Of a DNA stretch of 64,000 nucleotides, positions 1 through 10,689 are shown in pieces. The notes beneath the pieces were generated by a model. The model was not told where the DNA came from, made no database searches, and saw only the letters and a program-made list of their open reading frames with translations. Source of the stretch: Amphiduros pacificus (Eukaryota; Annelida; Polychaeta; Phyllodocida; Hesionidae); assembly GCA_949316495.1 (NCBI GenBank), contig OX439007.1, forward strand, positions 12,869,479 through 12,933,478, in the 5' to 3' direction. A program made the position numbers and the translations under genes. Numbering within the stretch: position 1 is the stretch's first letter; the number at the start of each line of letters is the position of its first letter.

Positions 1-1022
1 ATATTTTGAAATGTGATAGGGAAATCGTTAGTTTTGGCAGAGGAAGGTCTCAGAATCCTGAATCTACATTTGTTTTTTGTTTTTTTTCACAAAATGGGCA
101 GAAAAATAGTGAGCGTGTTGGTATGCAGCCATCTTATTTGCTGGTACAAAGCACCATCTGTGTGGTGTAAACCAACCTGCTCTCTCTGTGATCACAAGCT
201 CTGCCTTGTTGCCATGTGAGAGACAATGGTAGCTTAGCAACATGCTGCACACCTGCAGAAAAACTTCAAAACAAAACAACTCAAACTTATTGAAACAATA
301 AGCGTTCATGCTGTCACACACTTTCCTAGCAAAGGTTAGATACTCTATTTTTGTATGATTTTCAGTCTAGTAGTAGGGAGTCTATTGAAAATAAAAATCA
401 ACTTGCTGTGTTAGATCATAGCAAGATTTCATGATTGAGAATATCATGTCAAACCCAACAATAGGCTGGGATAAATGGTTAGCATGGAAAGTGGCATCAG
501 CAAACATGTGACAGAAAGTGTAGGCAGAGGGGAACATGACTGGCATAGATAATGCCACTGCCCAGGCGTGGAGACGACTGAAATGGCCGTGTTATGGTTC
601 AAATGACAACTCTGACAATAGAACTGCTCTGTTTTGTTGAAACTTGATTTAGGACAGAGGTTACCAACAGGAGAAACCACTAGGAGAATACCCATGTCAG
701 TATATTAAAGATAAAAAAAGTGCTTCTTTTATGAGAATTTATTTTTCTTCAAAGGTTGCTTGATAGACTATTGAGAATAAATTTGTCTGAACAAATCATA
801 ATGATTGGTTTTATACCTTTATGGTCACACCAAACAATGACATTACAGTCTGGTTTGTGCATATATATAGTCACAAGATGGTCATAATAATCGTTTAAGC
901 CTTTTGAAGTTTCAAGACAACTTGTCACATAAGGTTACTAATGACTATTGTCTTGTTGCTAAGCATTAATGTAACCCTTATTGATGGCATTTTGCTGTTT
1001 ATTTCTGTGCATGCCTCTACAG
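1..1022. other. AT-rich DNA without a recognisable gene
   Basis: Short open frames occur on both strands, but none resembles a known protein or has convincing splice sites. If the candidate exons just downstream are real, this stretch would be intron of that gene. It ends in a good polypyrimidine-CAG acceptor at 1021-1022. Confidence 0.5.
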
Positions 1023-1228
1023 GGACCAGAGAGAGAATTTGTTCAGGTAGGTACGTGGGTGGCCGGGCCAGCTCAATTCACTCACATATTGGTCTATTTG
1101 TTCTTATTTTGCAGACACAATCCAGATACTCTTTAAGGTATTTGGATACCCTGGTTGTAGGTGGAGCCACAGTAGCACCATCTCCACCTGGTGGAAAAAA
1201 TGGCAAATTGGAGCTGTCTAGTAAATGA
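1023..1228 (+). CDS. Possible 3' end of an unrecognised gene (24-nt microexon plus last exon)
   Basis: A 24-nt block (1023-1046) has a good acceptor (ctctacag) before it and a strong donor (gtaggt) after it. After a 68-nt intron ending in ttattttgcag, a second block (1115-1228) runs to a TGA. Read in phase 0 the pieces give GPEREFVQ, then a 37-residue tail starting TQSRYSLRYLDT and ending LELSSK. A competing frame across the same junction reads RICSDTIQILFK and could end at a donor at 1138, so the true frame is not settled. I do not recognise either protein. No upstream exon was identified. The splice sites are the main support; this could be chance. Confidence 0.28.
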
Positions 1229-1278
1229 AATCTTAAAGAAATGTACCTCACTTGTAAAACTTTTCCCGGCAAAAATCA

Positions 1279-1284
1279 AATAAA
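1279..1284 (+). promoter_or_regulatory. Candidate poly(A) signal AATAAA
   Basis: AATAAA lies about 50 bases after the TGA of the possible last exon ending at 1228. It is followed by T-rich sequence. It counts only if that exon is real, because AATAAA is common in AT-rich DNA. Confidence 0.25.
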
Positions 1285-3340
1285 CTTTGCTCATTCTGAG
1301 ACATTAAAATGAGTGAAAGCAAGTTTGTGAGTAAGGGGAAGGAAGCTAATCAATGAAAAGGGCTATCGTCAATCATTATACCCAAAAGCATAGTCAAAAT
1401 AAGTGAATAAAGGCATTAAAGAAGTTTCCCAGATTCAAATTATATCATTTAAATGACATATGTTGTAATTACATCTTTCAGCCTCAATAATGGACAAAAA
1501 ATGTCACTTTTTTATAATTTCGCCCATATTTGCACTTATTCTATTTCAAATAATTAATTTTTCAGAAGAAAATAATGTGGTGACATCCATATTTTTTTTC
1601 CATTATATGATAGAATACATATTTACCTTCATTTTTATTAAAGTAACTAAGAAATTAAACTAGCCAAAATTAAATAAATGCATTAGATGTGGAATATTGC
1701 AGTAAGATTATGCCACCACATGGCGCCACCGTTGTGTTATCAAGCAATCTATAAATAGAAAAAGTACTAATTTCATGTAAAACATGCTTGTTATTGATAA
1801 ACAATGTAAACTTAAGTATAAAAGTTATATTTCTTTTCCTTAAGGTTACATGGGATGCATTTGAACTGAATTATGTTATTCACTAAATTTATTGTAAAAT
1901 ATTGATTTTTCCCATTATTAGTGAAAGCTGTAAAAAATATTCAGATGGTAAATGTACAAATAAAAATTGTTTTTGACTCAGGATATGTCTTCTGTTTCAA
2001 TATGCAAAAAACTAGAAAAATTAAACTATGAAATGCCAGAGTATCCAAATACCTTAATTACAGTGTATGCATGCTTAGCAATTAATAGATCTTTTATTTC
2101 ATTTCAGATTTGATTGTCTAAAGTATACGCACACACACACAATCACAAACACACACACACACACTATCCATTCAGATATATGTATATATTCACTATTCAC
2201 TGTTCAATCAGGTTTCCATATTTTTAACTTTAAAAATGACTTTTAGTTCAAATGATATTGGCAATTAGTGATCTTATTTAAAATTCTGCATGATAGACTC
2301 ATACAACGAACTACAGTAATATCTCCAAGAAAAATCTGTCAATAAAACTGGCACAATTTGTGATTTGCAATCTCTCACAAAATAATTCACTTCTGTAAAA
2401 AAACTCAAGCACAACTTAATCATACATTATGCACATAATATTCTTACGGAAATATGTGTACGTTTGTGATACTTTAGCTATTATTATTACAATAGCGTAT
2501 ACTGGGACCTATAGTTGAGTGTCATGTATGCTGTGAATGTACAGTGCTGTACTCCCCAGATACCTTTTATAGCTATCAGTGTTATTGTCGTCCTATACCT
2601 CATTACTCGTATGGCAATCATATATGTATATATCTTTATCTATGAGTGTTATCTGCTTTACTAGGCAAAGGTAAAAAGATGTTAATAGACCTTAAAAAAA
2701 TAATGAGCATCATTATAAGTATTGCGATAAAAATATCGCATACTTTTTATGTTCCTTAACCATGTATACATGAAGCATTAAGATAAAACTATGTATTGAT
2801 GCTTAGATGAAAAGTAAGATATATTTTTTAGCTATTTTCTTACCCTATTAACTTTTTCTTTCATGGAAATATAAAGAAAACCATTAGTTTGTACTGATTA
2901 TTAAACAAATGTTGTGAATGATAATGATTGAAATATTGAGTTGCATTAAAAAGTGCAATTCCCTGCCAACTGCAAGTTGCTGAACATACAGAAAAAAGAA
3001 GCTTTAGGTCGACATAGAAGTACAGAGGAAAATAAGTCAGAGGGCTGGATTGGGAGTGAGATGGCTTTCAGGCAGGCTGAGATTGAACCATCATTCTGGC
3101 ATGGTTGCTGCGTTTGGGACATTTCTGGGCAGAACATGGCCCCCTGGAGAGTTTACAGATCTCACGCAAAGAAAAGGAAAATGTTGAGGTGCGGGGCTCT
3201 GATGAAGGCGATTACGGTACAATAAGTGGATGGGACTGATGATATCTCTTGATAAATGGGGCACTGATCATCGGGCCAAGATGATCGCAATGCTGATCTG
3301 GCTTTCTCTGCCAGCAAAACGGCTGGTAACCTCAGCCAAA
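1285..3340. other. AT-rich non-coding DNA
   Basis: I see no gene in this 2-kb stretch. It holds a CA microsatellite (2127-2165) and many A/T runs. Two overlapping frames near 2946-3225 on opposite strands have no recognisable content. Confidence 0.6.
2127..2165. repeat. Interrupted (CA)n microsatellite
   Basis: Two ACAC blocks are separated by a short AATCACAA interruption. Confidence 0.9.
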
Positions 3341-3344
3341 GGGA

Positions 3345-3712
3345 GGGGCAGAGAACATGGTTAGATCCAGAGGGAGGATAGAGAACATGGTTAGGTCCAG
3401 GGAGAAGGGTAGAGAACATGGTTAGGTCCAGGGGGAGGGGTAGAGAACATGGTTTGGTCCAGAGGGAGGGGTAGAGAACATGGTTTGGTCCAGGGGGAGG
3501 GGTAGAAAACATGGTTAGGTCCAGGGGGAGGATAGAGAACATTGCTAGATCCAGGGGGAGGATAGAGAACATTGCTAGATCCAGGGGGAGGATAGAGAAC
3601 ATTGCTAGATCCAGGGGGAGGACAGAGAACATTGTTAGATCAAGGGGGAGGATAGAGAACATTGCTAGATCCAGGGGGAGGATAGAAAACATTGTTAGAT
3701 CCAGGGGTGGGC
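3345..3712. repeat. Minisatellite, about 30-bp unit, about 12 copies
   Basis: The unit is purine-rich on the + strand and carries AGAGAACAT, then (T/C)CAGGGGGAGG. The left half has GGTTAGGTCC variants and the right half is more uniform (TTGCTAGATCC). The unit of about 30 bp keeps frames open on both strands, so the long frames here are by-products of the repeat. Confidence 0.9.
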
Positions 3713-4184
3713 AGAAAGTATTTCTACAACAAGGGAAAAACAGAAAACAGTATGATAAACTTAAGCATAGAATTTTAAAGACCCAATTTTTAATTATTAT
3801 AACAGAAATTCAAAAACAGTGAGAGTAAGATGTAATAAAAGTAAAATGTGAAATGAGTTTGCCTTCTCGGCACATCCGACATGGATTGAGCAGTTTCTCG
3901 GTGAGTGTGTCTTGCATTGTGGGTAGAGGTGGTGTGGTCCAGCTGGCAGCAAGGTTAGGTCGTGTAACTCGCCTGTTTACTAGCTGACTGTATACACCGT
4001 AACTTGCATGCACAATGGCTTGTAGCAGCATTTGGAGCAGATTTGCTAAGCTCAGCCCGACCACCTCTATTGTTAGGTTTTTATTCACCCTTCCGCATTG
4101 CCGCTGGTACAATTTAATTAACGTTGTGCCCAGAGCTGGCACCTTGCCGCATTCCTGATGAGACAGTCAGACACTGCCAATACC
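3713..4184. other. Spacer between minisatellites
   Basis: No gene or repeat is recognised here. A 110-codon frame on the - strand has no familiar motif. Confidence 0.4.
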
Positions 4185-4190
4185 ACGCAC

Positions 4191-5592
4191 TCCAACATGG
4201 GCCGCTAATCTAACCGGGATCATCCCCGAGATATACCCTTACTGCTGCTAATCTAACTGGGATCATCCCTGAGATATACCCTCACTGCCGCTAATCTAAC
4301 TGGGATCATCCCTGAGATACACCCTCACTGCTGCTAATCTAACTGGGATCATCCCTGAGATATACCCTCACTGCTGCTAATCTAACTGGGATCATCCCTG
4401 AGATATACCCTTACTGCTGCTAATCTAACTGGGATCATCCCTGAGATATACCCTCACTGCCGCTAATCTAACTGGGATCATCCCTGAGATACACCCTCAC
4501 TGCTGCTAATCTAACTGGGATCATCCCTGAGATATACCCTCACTGCTGCTTATCTAACTGGGATCATCCCTGAGATATACCCTCACTGCCGCTAATCTAA
4601 CTGGGATCATCCCTGAGATATACCCTCACTGCCGCTAATCTAACTGGGATCATCCCTGAGATATACCCTCACTGCTGCTAATCTAACTGGGATCATCCCC
4701 GAGATATACCCTTACTGCTGCTAATCTAACTGGGATCATCCCTGACATATACCCTCACTGCCGCTAATCTAACTGGGATCATCCCTGAGATACACCCTCA
4801 CTGCTGCTAATCTAACTGGGATCATCCCTGAGATATACCCTCACTGCTGCTAATCCCTGAGATATACCCTCATTGCTGCTAATCTAACTGGGATCATCCC
4901 TGAGATATACCCTCACTGCTGCTAATCTAACTGGGATCATCCCTGAGATATACCCTCACTGCTGCTAATCCCTGAGATATACCCTCACTGCCGCTAATCT
5001 AACTGGGGTCATCCCCGAGATATAACCTCACTGCCTCTAATCTAACTGGGATCATCCCTGAGATATACCCTCACTGCTGCTAATCTAACTGGGATCATCC
5101 CTGAGATATACCCTCACTGCTGCTAATCTAACTGGGATCATCCCCGAGATAAACCCTCACTGCTGCTAATCTAACTGGGATCATCCCTGAGATATACCCT
5201 CACTGCTGCTAATCTAACTGGGATCATCCCCGAGATAAACCCTCACTGCTGCTAATCTAACTGGGATCATCCCTGAGATATACCCTCACTGCTGCTAATC
5301 TAACTGGGATCATCCCTGAGATATATCCTCACTGCTGCTAATCTAACTGGGATCATCCCTGAGATATACCCTCACTGCTGCTAATCTAACTGGGATCATC
5401 CCTGAGATATATCCTCACTGCTGCTAATCTAACTGGGATCATCCCTGAGATATACCCTCACTGCTGCTAATCTAACTGGGGTCATCCCCGAGATATACCC
5501 TCACTGCTGCTAATCTAACTGGGATCATCCCTGAGATATACCCTCACTGCTGCTAATCTAACTGGGATCATCCCCGAGATATACTCCCACTG
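4191..5592. repeat. Minisatellite, 43-bp unit, about 32 copies
   Basis: Each unit contains CTAATCTAACTGGGATCATC followed by CCTGAGATATACCCTCA. Consecutive CTAATC starts are 43 bases apart (4205, 4248). A few units have lost an internal block (near 4850 and 4965), giving short units that start CTAATCCCTGAG. Copies are more than 90% alike by eye, which points to recent turnover. Confidence 0.95.
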
Positions 5593-5593
5593 C

Positions 5594-5775
5594 TAATATA
5601 TTGGTCAGAGTTATCTGTGTTGGTCAGAGTTATCTGTGTTGGTCAGAGTTACCACTGTATTGGTGAGAGTTATCTGTGTTGGTCAGAGTTATCTGTGTAT
5701 TGGTCAGAGTTATCCATTGGTCAGAGTTATCGATGTATAAGCCACAGTTATCTGTGGTACTGGTGAGAGTTGCTG
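5594..5775. repeat. Short degenerate tandem repeat, TTGGTCAGAGTTATC type
   Basis: About eight copies of a 17-24 base unit with core TTGGT(C/G)AGAGTTA. They directly follow the 43-bp array. Confidence 0.8.
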
Positions 5776-6686
5776 CAGATGTTTGCATCACATTACAGGC
5801 TCTTCTCCCAGGGACTATTTTGCACAGCCTAGGAGCAGCTTTTTATGCCAAAACGCTCATCTTTAAATGTTAAATGCGCTTCACAGTTATACTTTGAAGT
5901 GATGATACAAATTGATAATTGATATTGGTGGCCAGGGCAGACGTGGGGTGGGGTGTAGATTGATGCGATTGTAAGTGGCATTATAAGCGGTCCATCACCC
6001 TCTATTCTATGATGGAAGACAACCAACAAATAAGGTGCAAAACAACACTGGTCCTCAAAGGATTGGCAGGCATGATATATGGTGGGGCCCGTCTACAGAT
6101 TGCAGGAAGAGGGGACCAGACTGAGATGCCTGTAGTGGAACTCGTATTTCATGGCCAGTTATATCAACATAAATCTCCGTTCTCTTGGAATATTAGCAGC
6201 ATTCAGCCAAGATATTTTGCCTGTGTATGCCGAGATACATAGAAAAACCATAAAAATAATTTCCTCTTTTTTATTTCTAATTGAATTGCTGTAAATGCAA
6301 ATTATATATATATATATATATATATAAGATATTCAAATGAAAGAGTAAAAGATGATTTATTTATAAGATGCAGGAAGGATGTTTTGTTCATTTCACCAAA
6401 GGGACGTGTATCCTGAATATATTTAATCAGTGATCATTTGAGCAGGAGGTAGTGAGTCCCTGCAGACAGTTTAATGCAGGAAACTCTATATGGCCAGACT
6501 TGAAGGTCACACTTGAAGGTCACTCTCGCCTGCAGGAAGAGTCAATCTTCTCCATTCAGTATTTGAAAAAAAAGTCTGCTTTTATACCAAAAGAGCGAAC
6601 CTGGATTGCTTTTTTAGCCACAATACCACATCCCAGACTTATTGAATTGCTGGACTCTGTATCCTATAAGAATAAGAGGCAGTGGT
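5776..6686. other. Non-coding stretch with a TA microsatellite
   Basis: No gene is recognised. A (TA)n run of about 24 bases lies near 6303-6326. Confidence 0.5.
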
Positions 6687-7046
6687 GGAATAAAAGCAGA
6701 GGTGTGAATAAAGGCAGGAGTATGAATAAAGGCAGGAGTATGAATAAAGGCAGTAGTGTGAATAAAGGCTGGAGTGTGAATAAAGGCTGGAGTGTGAATA
6801 AAGGCCCGAATGTGAATAAAGGCTGGAGTGGGAATAAAGGCAGGAATTGCAAAAAAGTTGGGATGTGAATTAAGGCATGGAGTGAATAAAGGCACTAGTG
6901 TGAATAAAGGCTGGAGTGTGAATAAAGGCAAGAGTGTGAATAAAGGCAGGAGTGTGAAAAAGGCAGGACTGAATAAAGGCAGGACTGGGAATAAAGGCAG
7001 GAGTGTGAATAAAGGCCGGAGTGGCAATAAAGGCAGGAGTCTGGAG
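6687..7046. repeat. Minisatellite, 18-bp unit carrying AATAAA, about 20 copies
   Basis: The unit reads roughly GAATAAAGGCAGGAGTGT, so the canonical poly(A) hexamer recurs every 18 bases on the + strand. About 17 copies keep an intact AATAAA. Because 18 is a multiple of three, several frames stay open on both strands; none looks like a real gene. Confidence 0.95.
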
Positions 7047-7566
7047 TGGAACTCACAATTCCAAGGGTTTAATGCAGCTGTAGTGGATATATATCTCTGT
7101 GCTTTCATTTGTGTTATTTAATTGTTTTTCCAGACTTTTATACAGTATTGAGATTTTAGAGAACGTGTGGAATATGAATTGCATGCACCTTACATATAGA
7201 TGCAGTATGTTGTACTTAGTCATGAAGTGACTGTTTCTGCCATCGACCACAATCTATGGTGGTTCTGACCTGTCCCTGTCATGTCCATGAAGGTCTCCAG
7301 CATTATGATACCTATACATGATCAGGAATGCAATATGATGATCAGTGCCCTCTAGTGACCAGACTGTTGACCATACTTACATTTATACTGCACCAGGGCA
7401 AGTGTGCAGGCATCAATTATAAATAAACAAATTGGGAAGCACCAATCCTATTATTGATAGATATCACGGAAGAATATTATCATGGGAATGTGATGATAAT
7501 TTGTAGATTTTACTGATAAAATGGGGCATTGTTAATATTATAATTTGGTCTTATATACAGCCTCCT
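7047..7566. other. Unremarkable spacer
   Basis: No gene, RNA or repeat was recognised. Confidence 0.4.
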
Positions 7567-8519
7567 TTAAGGGTATTTATGGGTGTTGGTAGTGAGTGTC
7601 CTCTGGTGGCAGATTTTCTGAGGGAACTACTTTCTTTTTATGCCAAAATGGAACGTTTTCAAAAAAGTACGGGAAAAATGCTCAACTGTCAAAAAGAGTT
7701 CCTTTTTCATTAAAACTTTCAAGTCATGAAATGACATTTTATGATATTCATTTTTGTAATAAAAGTATTGATTTATGATTTGAAAATCACAATGGAATTT
7801 CTTTAATTATATTGAAAGCTTCATATCTTTTTAACTCATAAAAAGTGGCGTAGTAATATGTCACTGCTCCAAAATTTATTTTGTCAGGTCAAAATGTTAA
7901 AGGGAAAAAGTTCTGCAGATTGTGGGACCATAATAAAGTGGATTTCCAAACAATTTTGTAAAAGTGATCTTAACAATATTTACTGTGATCCTAGTGAAAC
8001 CGATTTTCTATTTTTCAAATACATTAAGAGAAAAATAGAGGTAAAGTACACACTTGATCATTTAAAAAATATGAATTTTTTCACCTCCATTCACTTATCT
8101 GATTGCCAAATTTCCTTTTTATTTCCAAATTACACAAATCAAAATGAGAAAATCTGTTTCACTAGGATCACAGGGAATTTTCTTCCCAATGAAATGAAAT
8201 AAACACAACTAAAAACAAGCCTACTCCTGTTGTGTAATCTGCAGAACTTTTTTGCTTGTCTTCTTCATTTCTCATCAAAACTATCATCAAGGAAAATTAG
8301 GACAAAATACTATTTTGAAAGAAATATACTTGTAATTACACCTTATATTTCAAATATTGAGGTGTTTAAATATTGAGTCATGTCATTAATGCTTTTAAAT
8401 TAATGGGGAATGTATTTTTACACTGTAAATGTACCAATTCCCATCAAGTACAGTATTTTGGTAATTTACTCCTCTGCCACTAGGGGGCACTCACTACCAA
8501 CACCCATAAATACCCTTAA
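7567..8519. mobile_element. Foldback DNA transposon (MITE-like) with TTAA target duplications
   Basis: The ends are inverted repeats of about 41 bases with about three mismatches. The left end starts GGGTATTTATGGGTGTTGG at 7571, and the right end is its reverse complement finishing ACCC at 8515. Both ends are flanked by TTAA (7567-7570 and 8516-8519), the target site of piggyBac-type transposases. Inverted symmetry continues inward: GTGATCCTAGTGAAAC (7984-7999) pairs with GTTTCACTAGGATCAC near 8155, and AAGTTCTGCAGATT near 7910 pairs with AATCTGCAGAACTT near 8236. The whole 945-bp element could therefore fold into one long hairpin. A 114-codon frame (7858-8202) has no transposase-like motif. 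The element is presumably non-autonomous; the piggyBac assignment rests only on the TTAA. Confidence 0.88.
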
Positions 8520-10685
8520 TTACATGCAGTTCATATGCTTATTGCCATGAATTGCACCAAAAGAAACAGCTTTGTTTTGGTACATCATACAAAAGCATAC
8601 TTTGATAGTGAGAACATTTTGTGTCATATCAGAGTGGACATTTGACATGATACTACAGTAGGGCGACATGCTATCCATCATGTTAACCCCTTGCATCATG
8701 TTAACCCCTTGCTGACACATGTCCATTAACCCTCTGCTGACACGGCCCCTCAGTCTCATCCAAGCCAAGCATCAACACTCAGCTGACCTCAGATCCTTGC
8801 TGACCTCTGACATTGATGACCTACGATCTGAGCGACCCTTGACCTCGTACACCTGATATACCTATCTACAGCAGATAACTTAGTTATTTATGAAGGATAC
8901 AATTTCTTATGGTGGGTCTGTTGTGTTTGGCCCATATTGTCAGCATATTTAAATGCAATTTTATTTTATACTTATATAATCCATCATGGTATGATTAAGT
9001 TTGGAGTAATGTTTGGGGAATGGGGTGTGCTTTGTCTTGAATGGAAAGTAGAGTAGGCTTTGTAAACACTGAGATAGAGCTGGAATTTGGCCCATTTACA
9101 TCGCATTATGCATGCTCATAAAATTAAACATGTTTACACACGGTCTGCTCCTCCTTGTGAATACCACGGTCATGGGATTCTCTGTGAAACGAATGCTAAT
9201 CTCTCACGAAAGAATTGGCCATATTGTTTCCAGAATCACAATTTCTCTCAGCAAGGGTTAGTCTTTATCTAAAAAAGAGACCTTGATTTTGAATTATTGT
9301 AAGCAGTTGCATGATATAGTGTCATCATGGCCCAGTCAGCATCATAGACTTGGTGACTCAACATGAAGTGACCCTCAAAGCAAATTCTCTTTTAAATTTG
9401 ATTATTTGAATCAAGAGGTTTTGATTTAGTTAGCTGACGAGATATAATGACAGCAATTTAGTGGGAGGAGTGTTACATTGTGATGATGTGTTGCTGGAGG
9501 AGGGTGCCTGAGGTTGCCAAGACAACAGAGTAGTGATGGTGTCAGATGTTTAGGTCAGGGTCAGATGTTGACAGCTCGGATACTTAGTTTACTGACTGTC
9601 AACTAACTTGGGACTGTTCCACGGTAGGAGAAACCTCCCTCCTCCTCCTCTTCCTCCTCTTCCTCCTGGCCCCTTGTACTGGACCAGGGACTGTCTCCGT
9701 GGAGCTGGGATCTACCACTAAAGTGGCTGCGACATTATTACCTGCCTTAGTTAGGGGCATTGCTTGATAAACTGGATAAACAGCACCTTGTGAATATGTA
9801 TTAATATGTGATGACCAAAGCATGATGGCTGTGATCCATCATGTCCAACACTCTCTGGAGGATTTTGCTGGGATTTCTGCAGTTTAATTTGTTTTAAATT
9901 TTGCAAGACTATTGAGATAGAGTTGACCTGAAATTCTGCCAATAAAATTGGCACCTGGACAACATTATACAAACATTAACAGAAAAAAGTTTGTAAAATC
10001 CTGGGATTTGCATATTGGTGTTAGTGCGCAGGAGTTAGTGTATGGATTGTGGTCACCGCAGCTCACAACCTTCACCATGTACATGCAGTATGGGTCAGCC
10101 TTCTATCGTAAACTGGAAATGGTAAGATCAGGAGAACGCAAGCTCGGGAAAATATTCATCTCTGCAAAGTGTACAGGTAGACTGGAACAATGCACTAAAC
10201 ATTGTCTCTCTGAAACATTCAGATGACATAATAGGTCAGGTTGCTATTTGGAGGAAAGAAATTCAAATATGCCTCAAAAAAAGGTCACCATACATAAACA
10301 TGGTCATAGAACAGATAGCATTTTGTTGCTGTTTTGTTTTTCATTAGATAAAGAGAGAGTTGTAAGTATTGACATGCTGGTGAGGATACAAGGTAGCAGT
10401 GTTAGTCGGAATGCTGTCACACACCTGAGGGAATGACACCTCATCTCACCTCCCATCACAGCCAGACACCACCACGCTGCCGAGCAGACGTAGCTAACTG
10501 TGCACTTTTTGTCAGGGCTAATTTTCAATTGATAATGCCTGGGAAGCTTGAACAGCTGTATGTAAACAGGGACTCCCTCGCCACTATGTGATGATGACAT
10601 GATAGTCAATATCTAGGTTGAGTGATTTAGATCATCTTTAAGGTGGATCTTTGATACTTTAATCACTGGAAAGTTCATAAGAATG
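8520..10685. other. Non-coding stretch
   Basis: No gene is recognised. Small local features are a short repeat of GTTAACCCCTTGC type near 8680-8740 and a CCT-rich (homopurine on the - strand) tract at 9632-9670. Confidence 0.5.
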
Positions 10686-10689
10686 GCAA

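Noticed and set aside
2946-3225. Overlapping + and - frames considered as the missing first USP6NL exon or a small gene
   Set aside because: No match to the expected AEIVAKYD-type ending and no suitable donor site.
4191-5592. Resemblance of the regular arrays to a CRISPR array
   Set aside because: Units are contiguous with no unique spacers, and the context is eukaryotic with introns and SINEs.
7858-8202. 114-codon frame inside the TTAA-flanked element, considered as a transposase remnant
   Set aside because: No acidic-triad or zinc-finger motif is visible, and the sequence is part of an inverted repeat whose opposite arm does not preserve the frame.
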